DNA of 64,000 bases from CAZJFH01 sp964545205 (GTDB lineage Bacteria > Pseudomonadota > Alphaproteobacteria > Rhodospirillales > Magnetospirillaceae): NCBI GenBank assembly GCA_964545205.1, contig CAZJFH010000013.1, forward strand, positions 1 to 64,000, read 5' to 3'. The translations under genes and the position numbers were made by a program. The notes below the pieces were generated by a model. The model made no database searches. It worked only from the letters and a program-made list of their open reading frames with translations, and had not been told where the DNA came from. Positions 33,929-41,457 of the stretch are shown here, piece after piece (the first letter of the stretch is position 1; every line of letters starts with the position of its first letter).

Positions 33929-36447
33929 ACGGCGGTCCTCCGCTGGGGCGCCGGACTGGACCAGTTCCGCGCGCGGTGACAGAACTCGATGAACTGCTCG
34001 GGCGGCAGCGGCCTGCTGAAGAAGTAGCCCTGGCCGATGTCGCAGTTGCAGGCCTTCAGCGCGGAAAGCTGGTACTCGGTCTCGATGCCTTCGGCGACGA
34101 CCTTCATGCCGAGCGAATGCGCCATCGAGATGATCGCCTGCGGGATCACCACGTGTTCGTCGGCGGTGATGTCCTGGATGAACGAGCGGTCGATCTTCAG
34201 CGTCGAGACCGGGTATCGCTTCAGGTAGCCGAACGAGGAATAGCCGGTGCCGAAGTCGTCGATCGAGAACGAGACGCCGATCGACACCAGTTCGGCGAGG
34301 GTCAGGAAGGTCTCCTCGGCGTTCTCCATCGCCATGTTCTCGGTGATCTCGAGCTCGAGAAGCGCCGAATCGAGGCCGCTGCGCGCCAGCGCCCGGCGGA
34401 CCACCTCGCCGAGCTGCCGCTGCCGGAACTGGCAGGCCGACAGGTTGACGGCGACCGCGACCGGGATGCCGTCGGCCCACCAGCGGCGGGCGTCGCGGCA
34501 GGCGGTCTCCAGCACCCATTCGTTGACCCCGGCGACCAGGCCGGCCTCTTCGGCGACCGGGATGAACTCGCCGGGCGCCAGCAGGCCGCGTTCGGGGTGC
34601 TGCCAGCGCACCAGCGCCTCGGCGCCGGCGATGGCCATCGTGTTCATGTCGATCTTCGGCTGGTAATGGATGCGCAGCTCGCCTTGGTCGATGGCCTGGC
34701 GCAGCTCCGCCTCGATCGCCAGCCGGCGGCGCGAGCGCTGGTTCATCTCGTCGGTGAAGAAGCGGTAGCCGTTGCGGCCGCGCGCCTTCGCCTGCTCGGC
34801 GGCGGTGGTGGCGCGCTGCAGCAGCATGTGCGCGTCCGTGCCGTCGCCGGGGAACATGCTGATGCCGATGCTGGCGGTGACGTAGAGCGGGCAGTCGAGG
34901 ATGGTCATCGGCGCGGCGAGCGCGGCGAGCAGGTTCTTGGCCATGTCGGCCAGCTCGTCGCCGCAGCCGGCGCCTTCGACGATCACCGCGAACTGGTCGC
35001 CGCCCAGCCGGGCGACGGTGTCGTTCGGGCCGATGTGCGAGGCCAGCAGCGCCGAAACCGCCTGCAGCAGCTCGTCGCCCGCCAGATAGCCCAGCGTCTC
35101 GTTGATCTGGCCGAAGCGGTCCAGATCGAGCACCAGGACGCCGACGACGCTCTTGTGCCGCGGCGCCGCCTGCAAGGCCCGGATCAGGCGGTCGTTGCAG
35201 TGGCTGCGGTTGGGAAGGCCGGTGAGCGGGTCGTGATTGGCGAGGTAATGGACGCGTTCGAGGTTCTGTTCATGCGAGATGACGTCGGAATGAACCGCGG
35301 CGTAATTGCAGTACGAGCCGTCGGAATCGCGGATGCCGGTGATGGTCATCGTCTTCAGGTAGATCTCGCCGCTTTTCTTGCGGTTCCAGATTTCGCCCTT
35401 CCAGTAGCCCGAGTTCGTCAGGGCGCCCCACATCGTCTCGTAGAAGGCGCGGTCCTGGCGGCCGGAGCTGAAGATGCGGGCGTTGCGGCCGACGATCTCG
35501 TGCTCCTCGTAGCCGGTCAGGCGCAGGAAGGCGGGGTTGGCCGACTGCACGATGCCGGCGGCGTCGGTGATGACGATGCCGTCGGCCGTCGAGTCGAACA
35601 CCTTGCCGACCAGGCGCAGGCGGCCGCGCGACAGGGTCAGCGCCTCCTCGCGCTGACGCAGCGTGCTCTGCAGTTCCTCGATGTAGCCCTGCTCGATGGT
35701 GTTGAGGATCTCGGGGAAGGACAGCAGCGCCAGCAGTTCGCCGTCGTGATCGGTCACGCCGAGATGGCGGATGTGGCGCTCGGCCAGGACCTTGCGGGCA
35801 TGGAACAGGCTGGCGCCCTGCGGCACCGCGATCAGCGGCCGGCTGGCGACCTCGCCGACGGTGGCGGCGAGCTGGCCCTGGCAGATCAGCTTGACGACGT
35901 CGCGCTCGGTGATGATGCCGTGCTCGCCGTCGGCGTAGAGCACGGCGGCGGCGTCGACGCCGCGATCGCGCAGGCGCGCGGCCGCCTCGGCCACCGGCAG
36001 GTTCTCGGCGAACCGCACCAGTCCGCGGCCGATCGCCGAACGGACGTCCTTCAGATGCAGGAAGTACTCGATGCCCTGGTTGAGGACGATGTCGGTCTGG
36101 CTGACGACGCCGGCCAGCGTGCCGTCGTCCTCGACCACCAGGAAATGCCGGATGCGCTCCTCCTTGAGCCGCCGGGTGGCGTCGCACAGCGAGGTCGCGG
36201 CCGAGATTGACTTCACGGGCCTGCTCATCACCTCGCGGATCGGGCGGGCGAGTTGTTCGGGGGCCGACAGGTCGATGGCCAGGATGTCCTTCTCGGTCCA
36301 GATGCCGAGGGGCTGGCCGCGCTCCATCACGATGATCGAACTGCAGCGCGCGGCGTACATCTTGCGCACCGCCTCCAGCAGCGGCGTGCCCGGAGCGCAG
36401 GACAGGACCGCGCTTTGTACGATGCTGCCGACGTTCGGATCGTTCAT
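33925..36447 (-). CDS. CBS-CBS-PAS-GGDEF-EAL protein
   Basis: 840 residues, cytosolic. Two CBS pairs (about 10-125 and 140-275), PAS/PAC (about 300-410), GGDEF (about 425-580) and EAL (about 595-835). The cyclase signature is LGGDQF, with Gln replacing the usual Glu, so cyclase activity is doubtful; the EAL domain has intact EALVRW, ELEITENMA, DDFGTGYSS and GQGYFFSRP, so it is most likely a c-di-GMP phosphodiesterase modulated by adenine-nucleotide binding to the CBS pairs and GTP at the degenerate GGDEF. ATG at 36447 follows GGATGGGCGCC. A strong sigma-54 promoter lies about 53 bases upstream. Confidence 0.88.
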   Translation of the reverse strand: MNDPNVGSIVQSAVLSCAPGTPLLEAVRKMYAARCSSIIVMERGQPLGIWTEKDILAIDLSAPEQLARPIREVMSRPVKSISAATSLCDATRRLKEERIRHFLVVEDDGTLAGVVSQTDIVLNQGIEYFLHLKDVRSAIGRGLVRFAENLPVAEAAARLRDRGVDAAAVLYADGEHGIITERDVVKLICQGQLAATVGEVASRPLIAVPQGASLFHARKVLAERHIRHLGVTDHDGELLALLSFPEILNTIEQGYIEELQSTLRQREEALTLSRGRLRLVGKVFDSTADGIVITDAAGIVQSANPAFLRLTGYEEHEIVGRNARIFSSGRQDRAFYETMWGALTNSGYWKGEIWNRKKSGEIYLKTMTITGIRDSDGSYCNYAAVHSDVISHEQNLERVHYLANHDPLTGLPNRSHCNDRLIRALQAAPRHKSVVGVLVLDLDRFGQINETLGYLAGDELLQAVSALLASHIGPNDTVARLGGDQFAVIVEGAGCGDELADMAKNLLAALAAPMTILDCPLYVTASIGISMFPGDGTDAHMLLQRATTAAEQAKARGRNGYRFFTDEMNQRSRRRLAIEAELRQAIDQGELRIHYQPKIDMNTMAIAGAEALVRWQHPERGLLAPGEFIPVAEEAGLVAGVNEWVLETACRDARRWWADGIPVAVAVNLSACQFRQRQLGEVVRRALARSGLDSALLELEITENMAMENAEETFLTLAELVSIGVSFSIDDFGTGYSSFGYLKRYPVSTLKIDRSFIQDITADEHVVIPQAIISMAHSLGMKVVAEGIETEYQLSALKACNCDIGQGYFFSRPLPPEQFIEFCHRARNWSSPAPQRRTAV

Positions 36448-36498
36448 GGCGCCCATCCAAAAAATGGTTCGGCCGACACAGGCCGATGCTCCGGCCAC

Positions 36499-36514
36499 TG
36501 CAAGTCGGGGGCCA
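36499..36514 (-). promoter_or_regulatory. Sigma-54 promoter for the CBS-GGDEF-EAL unit
   Basis: Reverse strand TGGCCCCCGACTTGCA: GG-N10-GC, TTGCA at -12. Divergent from the site at 36648. Confidence 0.82.
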
Positions 36515-36577
36515 GTCGCCGCGGGGGCTCGAAAGGCACTGATTCCGCGCGATGTTTCGGATCGCGGAACGCGTGTG

Positions 36578-36593
36578 TTCCCGAATTCGGCGC
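36578..36593. promoter_or_regulatory. TTCCCG-type element with CCGAATTCGG palindrome
   Basis: TTCCCGAATTCGGCGC contains the perfect 10-base palindrome CCGAATTCGG and lies 64-79 bases from the two divergent sigma-54 promoters. Nearby TTCCGCG (36543-36549) and CGCGGAA (36563-36569) form another inverted pair. Confidence 0.45.
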
Positions 36594-36647
36594 GCATCCG
36601 CGTCGTCAATCGGAAGAATGCCCGATTTCGGCAAATCGCCCCCGGGC

Positions 36648-36663
36648 TGGCATCCCTGTTGCT
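36648..36663 (+). promoter_or_regulatory. Sigma-54 promoter for the 36736 gene
   Basis: TGGCATCCCTGTTGCT: correct spacing, TTGCT at -12, TGGCA at -24. The start codon is about 73 bases downstream, leaving a longer leader than the other sites. Confidence 0.82.
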
Positions 36664-36735
36664 AGGCAGCGCCGGGTGACGGGTGCGGCCGCGTGACCTT
36701 CCGGCCGGGCCGGGATCGAAACGATGGAGTGCGTT

Positions 36736-37113
36736 ATGCGAATGGTCCTGATGGCGTTGATAGTCTCGGTCGCGGCCGGACCGGCCGTGGCCGCCGAGCC
36801 CGCTCAAGCGGGGCAGGTGCCGCCGTGGGAAGAGCGCGTCGCGCCGTTCCTGGCGGACCGGGCGAAAGGCGACGAATGCCTGGCGGTGGCGCGTGCGACC
36901 GCCGGCGTCGCGATCGAACTCGTCAACTGGGGGGATGCCGCGCATCCGCGCGTCGAGGATCTGGCCAGGGACTTCAGCACCGATGCGAGCGTTGCCGTCC
37001 CGGCGGTGATCCGCAGCATTCCCCAAGACGGCGAGCCCAAGACCCTGAACATGTTCTGCATGTTCGCCGGCCGTTCGGGCGGCAACGTCGAGTCGGTCTG
37101 GTTCATGGACTGA
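36736..37113 (+). CDS. Small secreted protein, unknown
   Basis: 125 residues with a signal peptide (MRMVLMALIVSVAAGPAVAAE). The mature part (WEERVAPFLADRAKGDECLAVARATAGVAIELVNWGDAAHPRVEDLARDFSTD ... TLNMFCMFAGRSGGNVESVWFMD) has two Cys and an aromatic C-terminus. ATG chosen for the GGAG seven bases upstream; an ATG 12 bases earlier overlaps that site. A single gene under its own sigma-54 promoter, convergent with the Gly-zipper lipoprotein. No family recognised. Confidence 0.65.
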   Translation: MRMVLMALIVSVAAGPAVAAEPAQAGQVPPWEERVAPFLADRAKGDECLAVARATAGVAIELVNWGDAAHPRVEDLARDFSTDASVAVPAVIRSIPQDGEPKTLNMFCMFAGRSGGNVESVWFMD

Positions 37114-37119
37114 CGTCCG

Positions 37120-37677
37120 TCAGTCGTCCGGGCAGGCGCGGCTGATGTGCGGCTGGGCGCCGGCGCCGCCGACCAGGCGCACGGTGCAGCCCGCATCGGC
37201 TGCCGGGCGCTGCCACGGCGGCTCGGCGAACACCCCGGGCAGGCGCGCGGTTCCGGATTGCGGGGCGGACGGGGCGACGGTCCCGACGCTCCAGGGCGCC
37301 GCCAGCAGCGGATTGCGCGCCGTCTGCTGCGCCTCGTAGCCATAACCGCCCGACCAGCCGGTCACCATCGGCGGCGGCACCAGCGGGCCGTAGGCATAGG
37401 GGCTGTAGGGCCAGACCGGCGGCCCGAGCACGGCGACCACCCGGTCGGCGCCGTGGGTCGGCCGCCGTTCGACCGTGCTGCCGAGGCCGGCGCCGCCGGC
37501 GGCGCCGAGCGCCGCTCCCGCCGCCGCCCCGGCGCCGCCGCCGATCGCCGAGCCGACCACCGCGCCGGTGGTGCCGCCGATCATCCCGCCGGCGGCGGCG
37601 TTGTCGTCGGCGGCGCAGGCCGAAAGGAACAGCGGAAGGCTGAGGGCGGCGACGGCCGCGCGGCTGGCGCTAGGCAT
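37120..37677 (-). CDS. Glycine-zipper outer-membrane lipoprotein
   Basis: 185 residues. Lipoprotein signal with lipobox LSAC (MPSASRAAVAALSLPLFLSAC), then a Gly/Ala zipper (GGMIGGTTGAVVGSAIGGGAGAAAG...GLGSTV) of the OmpA/RcpB-like glycine-zipper type that inserts in or associates with the outer membrane. The Pro/Tyr-rich C-terminal half (PPVWPYSPYAYGPLVPPPM) has two Cys near the end. The start follows CGGAGGATCCGCC. It is the last of three lipoprotein-type genes on this strand. Confidence 0.75.
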   Translation of the reverse strand: MPSASRAAVAALSLPLFLSACAADDNAAAGGMIGGTTGAVVGSAIGGGAGAAAGAALGAAGGAGLGSTVERRPTHGADRVVAVLGPPVWPYSPYAYGPLVPPPMVTGWSGGYGYEAQQTARNPLLAAPWSVGTVAPSAPQSGTARLPGVFAEPPWQRPAADAGCTVRLVGGAGAQPHISRACPDD

Positions 37678-37718
37678 GGCGGATCCTCCGCGGAGGGGAC
37701 CCCGTCATCGTAGCATCA

Positions 37719-37988
37719 TCACCGTGCGTCGGCGAGGAGTTCGGGCATTCCCGGGCGAATGCACAGCTCGCGGATCAGGTCGTCGAACACGTCCTGCGCC
37801 CGGCGCGGGTCGGCGCCGGTCAGCCCGGCGCATTCGACGATCCCGTAGACCTGGTGCGGCGACAGGAAGGCGCCGGGCGGCACCGGCCGCGGATCGCTGT
37901 GGGCGATCTGGTACAGGGATTGCAAGTCGAACTCTGCCGAGCAGGCTGGCAACAGCAGCAATGCCAGAATCGGGATTGTCTTCTGCAT
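37719..37988 (-). CDS. Small lipoprotein
   Basis: 89 residues. MQKTIPILALLLLPAC is a lipoprotein signal with lipobox LPAC. The mature part (SAEFDLQSLYQIAHSDPRPVPPGAFLSPHQVYGIVECAGLTGADPRRAQDVFDDLIRELCIRPGMPELLADAR) has two further Cys and is not recognised. Start supported by ACGGGAATACGGCCG. It lies between two other envelope lipoprotein genes on the same strand, 41 bases before the glycine-zipper gene. Confidence 0.65.
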   Translation of the reverse strand: MQKTIPILALLLLPACSAEFDLQSLYQIAHSDPRPVPPGAFLSPHQVYGIVECAGLTGADPRRAQDVFDDLIRELCIRPGMPELLADAR

Positions 37989-38105
37989 CGGCCGTATTCC
38001 CGTGGCGTGCCGCAAGGCGTGGCGCGGCGTTCGACGCTGCCATCATACGACGATTCCGGGAGGCTCGACAGAGCGAACGGTTGTGATCGTCCGTGCGAAC
38101 GTGTT

Positions 38106-38140
38106 GATGCCGGGGCGGCCGGCCTGGCCGTCCCGGCATC
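38106..38140. terminator. Hairpin downstream of the DUF4136 lipoprotein
   Basis: GATGCCGGG pairs with CCCGGCATC, and within it CGGCC pairs with GGCCG around GGCCT, interrupted by one G/T mismatch. It follows the stop of the lipoprotein gene by 37 bases. No T-run. Confidence 0.55.
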
Positions 38141-38177
38141 GGGAACGCTTTCTTCGGCTTGAAAAGCGGCGTGCCGG

Positions 38178-38858
38178 CTACGGGCGCTTTTCCGGCTGCA
38201 CCGTGACGGTGACGGTCTCGCCGCTCTGTCCGGGGAAGTTGGTGAACAGCGCGCGGACCATCGACGGCATCACGTCGGGCAGATTGCGGTTGCTGCCCTC
38301 GCTGGTGACCCGGCCCTCGAACACCCGCTCGCCGGCGCCGTCGCGCAGCTTGGCGGCGTCGAGCATGTTCAGCTCCAGCCAGCGGGTGAACACGGTGGTC
38401 GAATGGACCTCGGTCACCATCGGCGCCGGAGCGACATACGGCCCGGCGTAGGGGGTGCCGAGATACGGATCGACCACGTAGGGCGGCAGGACCGGCTGGA
38501 CGGTGTTGGGGATCGGCGTGACCACCCGCAGCCGCTGCTGCAGGTACCAGTCCGGATCGGGGCGCTGGCTCGACCAGACCTGGACGCGGCCGTCCGAGAC
38601 GCCGTAGCGCATCGTCACGGCGAGATCCGCCTGCTCGACGGGTGCCGGTCGCAGGCCGTGGGCGGCGAGCTGCGCCGCGACCATGTTGGCGTAGTTCTTG
38701 AACTCGAGGCTGTCCCGCTGACCTTCGTCGGGCAGGATCACGAAGCTTTTGCCGGCCGGCGCCGCCATCTCGTGGAAGCGCGTGACTTGTGCGACATGGC
38801 TCGTCGGCCCGCAGCCCGCGAGGACCGCCGTCGCCAGTACCAGGATGATCTTCAGCAT
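38178..38858 (-). CDS. DUF4136-family lipoprotein
   Basis: 226 residues. Lipobox LAGC (MLKIILVLATAVLAGC). The domain (FVILPDEGQRDSLEFKNYANMVAAQLAAHGLRPAPVEQADLAVTMRYGVSDG ... TRWLELNMLDAAKLRDGAGERVFEGRVTSEG ... LPDVMPSMVRALFTNFPGQSGETVTV) is DUF4136, an envelope lipoprotein family of unknown role. A Tyr/Pro-rich insert (NTVQPVLPPYVVDPYLGTPYAGPYVAP) occupies the middle. Paralogue of the 33350-33928 protein. ATG after GAGGACCGACGAAAG. Its own sigma-54 promoter sits about 72 bases upstream, divergent from the NHL operon. Confidence 0.8.
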   Translation of the reverse strand: MLKIILVLATAVLAGCGPTSHVAQVTRFHEMAAPAGKSFVILPDEGQRDSLEFKNYANMVAAQLAAHGLRPAPVEQADLAVTMRYGVSDGRVQVWSSQRPDPDWYLQQRLRVVTPIPNTVQPVLPPYVVDPYLGTPYAGPYVAPAPMVTEVHSTTVFTRWLELNMLDAAKLRDGAGERVFEGRVTSEGSNRNLPDVMPSMVRALFTNFPGQSGETVTVTVQPEKRP

Positions 38859-38929
38859 CTTTCGTCGGTCCTCGTTCGGGGTTCCGCCGCGCATCGTCGC
38901 CGACAGGCGGGAGGCGTCATCGATTCATC

Positions 38930-38945
38930 TGCAAAGCGAAGGCCA
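38930..38945 (-). promoter_or_regulatory. Sigma-54 promoter for the DUF4136 lipoprotein
   Basis: Reverse strand TGGCCTTCGCTTTGCA: exact GG-N10-GC spacing and TTGCA at -12, with a weaker -24 (TGGCCT). Confidence 0.7.
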
Positions 38946-39030
38946 CTTTGTCATCATCGCGCACGCGAACATCTGCCGCCAGCCGGCGGCGCCGCCGCGG
39001 TTCCCGGGACTGACGCGCGCCGGTTCCGGA

Positions 39031-39046
39031 TTCCCGAAACGAGGAA
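39031..39046. promoter_or_regulatory. TTCCCGAAACGAGGAA activator-like palindrome
   Basis: ATTCC and GGAAT (39030-39047) form an inverted repeat around CGAAACGA. It shares TTCCCGAAAC with the perfect palindrome at 45222 and lies 33-48 bases upstream of the sigma-54 promoter of the NHL operon. A second fragment, GGTTCCCGGGAC, starts at 38999. Confidence 0.5.
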
Positions 39047-39078
39047 TGCGCCGGCGCGGGATACCGCCGCATCGGCCA

Positions 39079-39094
39079 TGGCACCGGGATTGCA
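39079..39094 (+). promoter_or_regulatory. Sigma-54 promoter for the NHL/cytochrome operon
   Basis: TGGCACCGGGATTGCA: TGGCAC at -24, TTGCA at -12, exact spacing. About 60 bases before the start codon at 39153. Confidence 0.88.
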
Positions 39095-39152
39095 GATGCG
39101 GGGGGCAACCCCGCCAGGGGTCGCGTTAACCTCGCGAGGAGCTCGTTTCGCC

Positions 39153-40238
39153 ATGGTCTGTCTCCGCACGCGCGCCTTCAAGATGGGTCTGGCCGCCGTG
39201 ATCGCGGCGGCGGTTTGGGGCTGCGTCACCACACCGGTCCAAGAGCAGCCGAAGCAGGAACTCGTCTGGCCGAGTCCGCCGGACGAACCGCGGTTCTATT
39301 TCGAACAGACCATCAGAAGCAGCGCCGACGTGGTCGGCCAGAGCAGTCGCGATCTGCTCAAGGCCTTCGCGACCGGCGAGACGGCCGGCGGCGAGGCGAT
39401 GGCCAAGCCGTGGGGCGTCGCCGCCCATGCCGGCAAGGTCTATGTCGGCGATACCGTCGCCGGCAGGGTCCACGTCTTCGACACCGTCAAGCGCGCCTAC
39501 GGCGCGATCGGCGCCGGCGGGCCGGGAGCGCTCGGGAAACCGCTCGACATCGCCACCGACAACGCCGGACGGGTCTATGTCGTCGACAGCTCCAGCAAGG
39601 CCGTGGCCGTCTACGAAGACGACGCCTTCGTCCGCTGGATCGGATCGCGCGAGGTGTTCTCGCGGCCCAGCGGCGTGGCGGTCACCGACGACGGCAGCAG
39701 AATCTACGTCCTCGACACCGGCGGCGTCGACAGTCCCAACCACCGCATCGTCGTGTTCGACGCGCAGGGCACGCAGCTTTCGACGATCGGCACCCGCGGC
39801 CCCGGCGAAGGCCAGTTCAACCTGCCGCTGTCGATCACGATGGCGCCGAACGGACTGCTCTACGTTCTGGACTCGGGGAATTTCCGCGTCCAGGTGTTCG
39901 ACCAGGAGGGCAAGTTCATCCGCGCCTTCGGCTCGCCGGGCAAGTTCCCGGGCCAGTTCGCCAGGCCAAAGGGCATCGCCTCGGATCGCGACGGCAACAT
40001 CTACGTGACCGACGTCTGGTTCGGCAACATCCAGATCTTCAATTCCGAGGGCCAGATCCTGATGGCCATGGGCCAGCGCGCCGACAGCGCGGAAGGCGGC
40101 AGCTATCTGCTGATCGCCGGCATCGCCGTGGATCAGGCCGACGGCAGGGTCTACGTCGTCGACCAGTTCCATCAGAAGCTCGACGTCTTCCGTCCGGCGT
40201 GGCAGCAGCCCCGCCAGATGGCGGGATCGGCGCAGTAG
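39153..40238 (+). CDS. NHL-repeat beta-propeller lipoprotein A
   Basis: 361 residues. The N-terminal hydrophobic segment ends in AVWGC (lipobox-like), followed by PEP-rich VWPSPPDEPRFYFEQTI. The rest is six NHL blades, visible as repeated KPWGVAAHAGKVYVGDTVAGRVHVF, KPLDIATDNAGRVYVVDSSSKAVAVY, RPSGVAVTDDGSRIYVLDTG..NHRIVVF, LPLSITMAPNGLLYVLDSGNFRVQVF and RPKGIASDRDGNIYVTDVWFGNIQIF. Such propellers act as protein-docking scaffolds on the envelope. First gene of a three-gene operon with a cytochrome c and a lipoprotein, and a paralogue of the NHL protein at 48261-49328. ATG at 39183 is an alternative start. Confidence 0.87.
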   Translation: MVCLRTRAFKMGLAAVIAAAVWGCVTTPVQEQPKQELVWPSPPDEPRFYFEQTIRSSADVVGQSSRDLLKAFATGETAGGEAMAKPWGVAAHAGKVYVGDTVAGRVHVFDTVKRAYGAIGAGGPGALGKPLDIATDNAGRVYVVDSSSKAVAVYEDDAFVRWIGSREVFSRPSGVAVTDDGSRIYVLDTGGVDSPNHRIVVFDAQGTQLSTIGTRGPGEGQFNLPLSITMAPNGLLYVLDSGNFRVQVFDQEGKFIRAFGSPGKFPGQFARPKGIASDRDGNIYVTDVWFGNIQIFNSEGQILMAMGQRADSAEGGSYLLIAGIAVDQADGRVYVVDQFHQKLDVFRPAWQQPRQMAGSAQ

Positions 40239-40245
40239 GCGCGCC

Positions 40246-40548
40246 ATGCGTTGGATCGTGCCCGTCGTCGCCGTCCTGCTGGCCATGCCCGCGCCAGCCG
40301 AGGCCGGCAATCCGCGGCGCGGCAAGGAGGTCTACGACACCCACTGCGCGTCGTGCCACGGCATCGACGGCACCGCGGCGATGGTGGGGGTGCCGTCGTT
40401 CCGCAAGGGCGAGCGGCTGGAACGGCCCAACCCGGTCCTGCAGAAGACCATCATGTCCGGCCGCAGGATGATGCCGGCATGGCGCGGCCTGCTGACCCTG
40501 GAACAGATCTCGGACGTGGTCGCCTTCATCCGCACGCTCAGGCGCTGA
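40246..40548 (+). CDS. Small periplasmic monoheme cytochrome c
   Basis: 100 residues with a signal peptide (MRWIVPVVAVLLAMPAPAEA) and one heme site (CASCHGID, CASCH at 34-38). MSGRRMMPAWRGLLTLEQISDVVAFIRTLRR supplies candidate Met ligands and the terminal helix of class I cytochromes. It starts 7 bases after the NHL lipoprotein stop and 20 bases before the next lipoprotein, so the three are surely one unit. It is probably an electron carrier anchored at or near the propeller. Confidence 0.9.
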   Translation: MRWIVPVVAVLLAMPAPAEAGNPRRGKEVYDTHCASCHGIDGTAAMVGVPSFRKGERLERPNPVLQKTIMSGRRMMPAWRGLLTLEQISDVVAFIRTLRR

Positions 40549-40567
40549 GCCTGGTCGGGAGAGTCTC

Positions 40568-41305
40568 GTGCGATACCGCCTGCCCCCAAGCGCCGCGCTG
40601 ATCGCGGCCGGTTTGGCCCTGGTGCTGGCCGGCTGCGCCACCGACGACGGGCCGCAGCCTTCGACGGGCGGCGCGGGCGCCGCCGATTCCGCCGCCGGGA
40701 TGGTCGTCGCGAACCGTTTCGGGGTGGCGGGCGCCCGGCTCGAACTCCTGCGCGACGGGCGCATCAACGGCGCCACCCGCGAGGGGCTGCAGTCGCTGTA
40801 CTGGTACGGCCTGACCACCGGTCCGATGGTGCAACTGGTCGCCCGGCGCGGGCTCGATCTCGCCCGGCTGCGGCTGGTCGGCCCCGACGGCGCCGTCATC
40901 GAGGACAAGGCGCTGTCGTCGCCCTTCGCCGAACTCCAACGCTCGGGCCTGGCCGACGACTTCCTTCTGACCGTCGAATCCGGCGGGTTCGGTCAGTTCA
41001 ACGGCGCCGAGACCACCGTGATCGGCATTCGCGCGGGGCGGCCGCTGGCGCTTGCCGCCCGCGATGCAGCCAGCGGCGACGTCGAGGAGATGCGGCTGCT
41101 GCGCGCCGCCGCAACGGACTGGCGGCGCGAGGGCGGCCGGCTGCTGCAGGTGATCTGCGACGCCGCCGACGAGAACGACGACGGGTTCCTCGAGCGCTTC
41201 GTCTCCTATTCGGTCGAGAACGGCCATTGGACCCGCCGCGTCGCCGACCGCCGCGGCTATTGCGCCTGGAACGGCGCGTTCCCGCCGGCCGAGCGGTTCC
41301 CGTGA
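40568..41305 (+). CDS. Lipoprotein of unknown function
   Basis: 245 residues from a GTG start (GGGAGAGTCTC upstream). Lipobox LAGC in the signal (MRYRLPPSAALIAAGLALVLAGC). The mature protein (ANRFGVAGARLELLRDGRINGATREGLQSLYWYGLTTGPMVQLVARRGLDLARLRLVGPDG ... VERFVSYSVENGHWTRRVADRRGYCAWNGAFPPAERFP) is not recognised; a C-terminal aromatic/Cys region is prominent. Third gene of the NHL operon, probably on the periplasmic face of the outer membrane. Codon use is as in its neighbours. Confidence 0.75.
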   Translation: MRYRLPPSAALIAAGLALVLAGCATDDGPQPSTGGAGAADSAAGMVVANRFGVAGARLELLRDGRINGATREGLQSLYWYGLTTGPMVQLVARRGLDLARLRLVGPDGAVIEDKALSSPFAELQRSGLADDFLLTVESGGFGQFNGAETTVIGIRAGRPLALAARDAASGDVEEMRLLRAAATDWRREGGRLLQVICDAADENDDGFLERFVSYSVENGHWTRRVADRRGYCAWNGAFPPAERFP

Positions 41306-41329
41306 GCAGTGCCGAGTCCGAGAAATGCG

Positions 41330-41347
41330 AATTCCCTTTCGGGAATT
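41330..41347. promoter_or_regulatory. Perfect inverted repeat AATTCCC-TTTC-GGGAATT
   Basis: Seven-base arms around a four-base spacer, 51-68 bases upstream of the sigma-54 promoter of the tetraheme cytochrome gene. Same half-sites as the other TTCCC elements but a shorter spacer. Confidence 0.55.
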
Positions 41348-41397
41348 GCGGTTTCTCCCGGTCCGCCAAGTGCCGGAAATATCACGAGAAAATCATG

Positions 41398-41413
41398 TGG
41401 CACGAGCCATGCA
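41398..41413 (+). promoter_or_regulatory. Sigma-54 promoter for the tetraheme/PPIase/barrel operon
   Basis: TGGCACGAGCCATGCA: perfect -24 TGGCACG and GC after exactly 10 bases; the -12 box is ATGCA instead of TTGCA. About 45 bases before the ATG at 41458. Confidence 0.78.
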
Positions 41414-41457
41414 TCGAAAGCGACACGCAACTTAACTCTTCGGCAAGGAGAGAGGCT

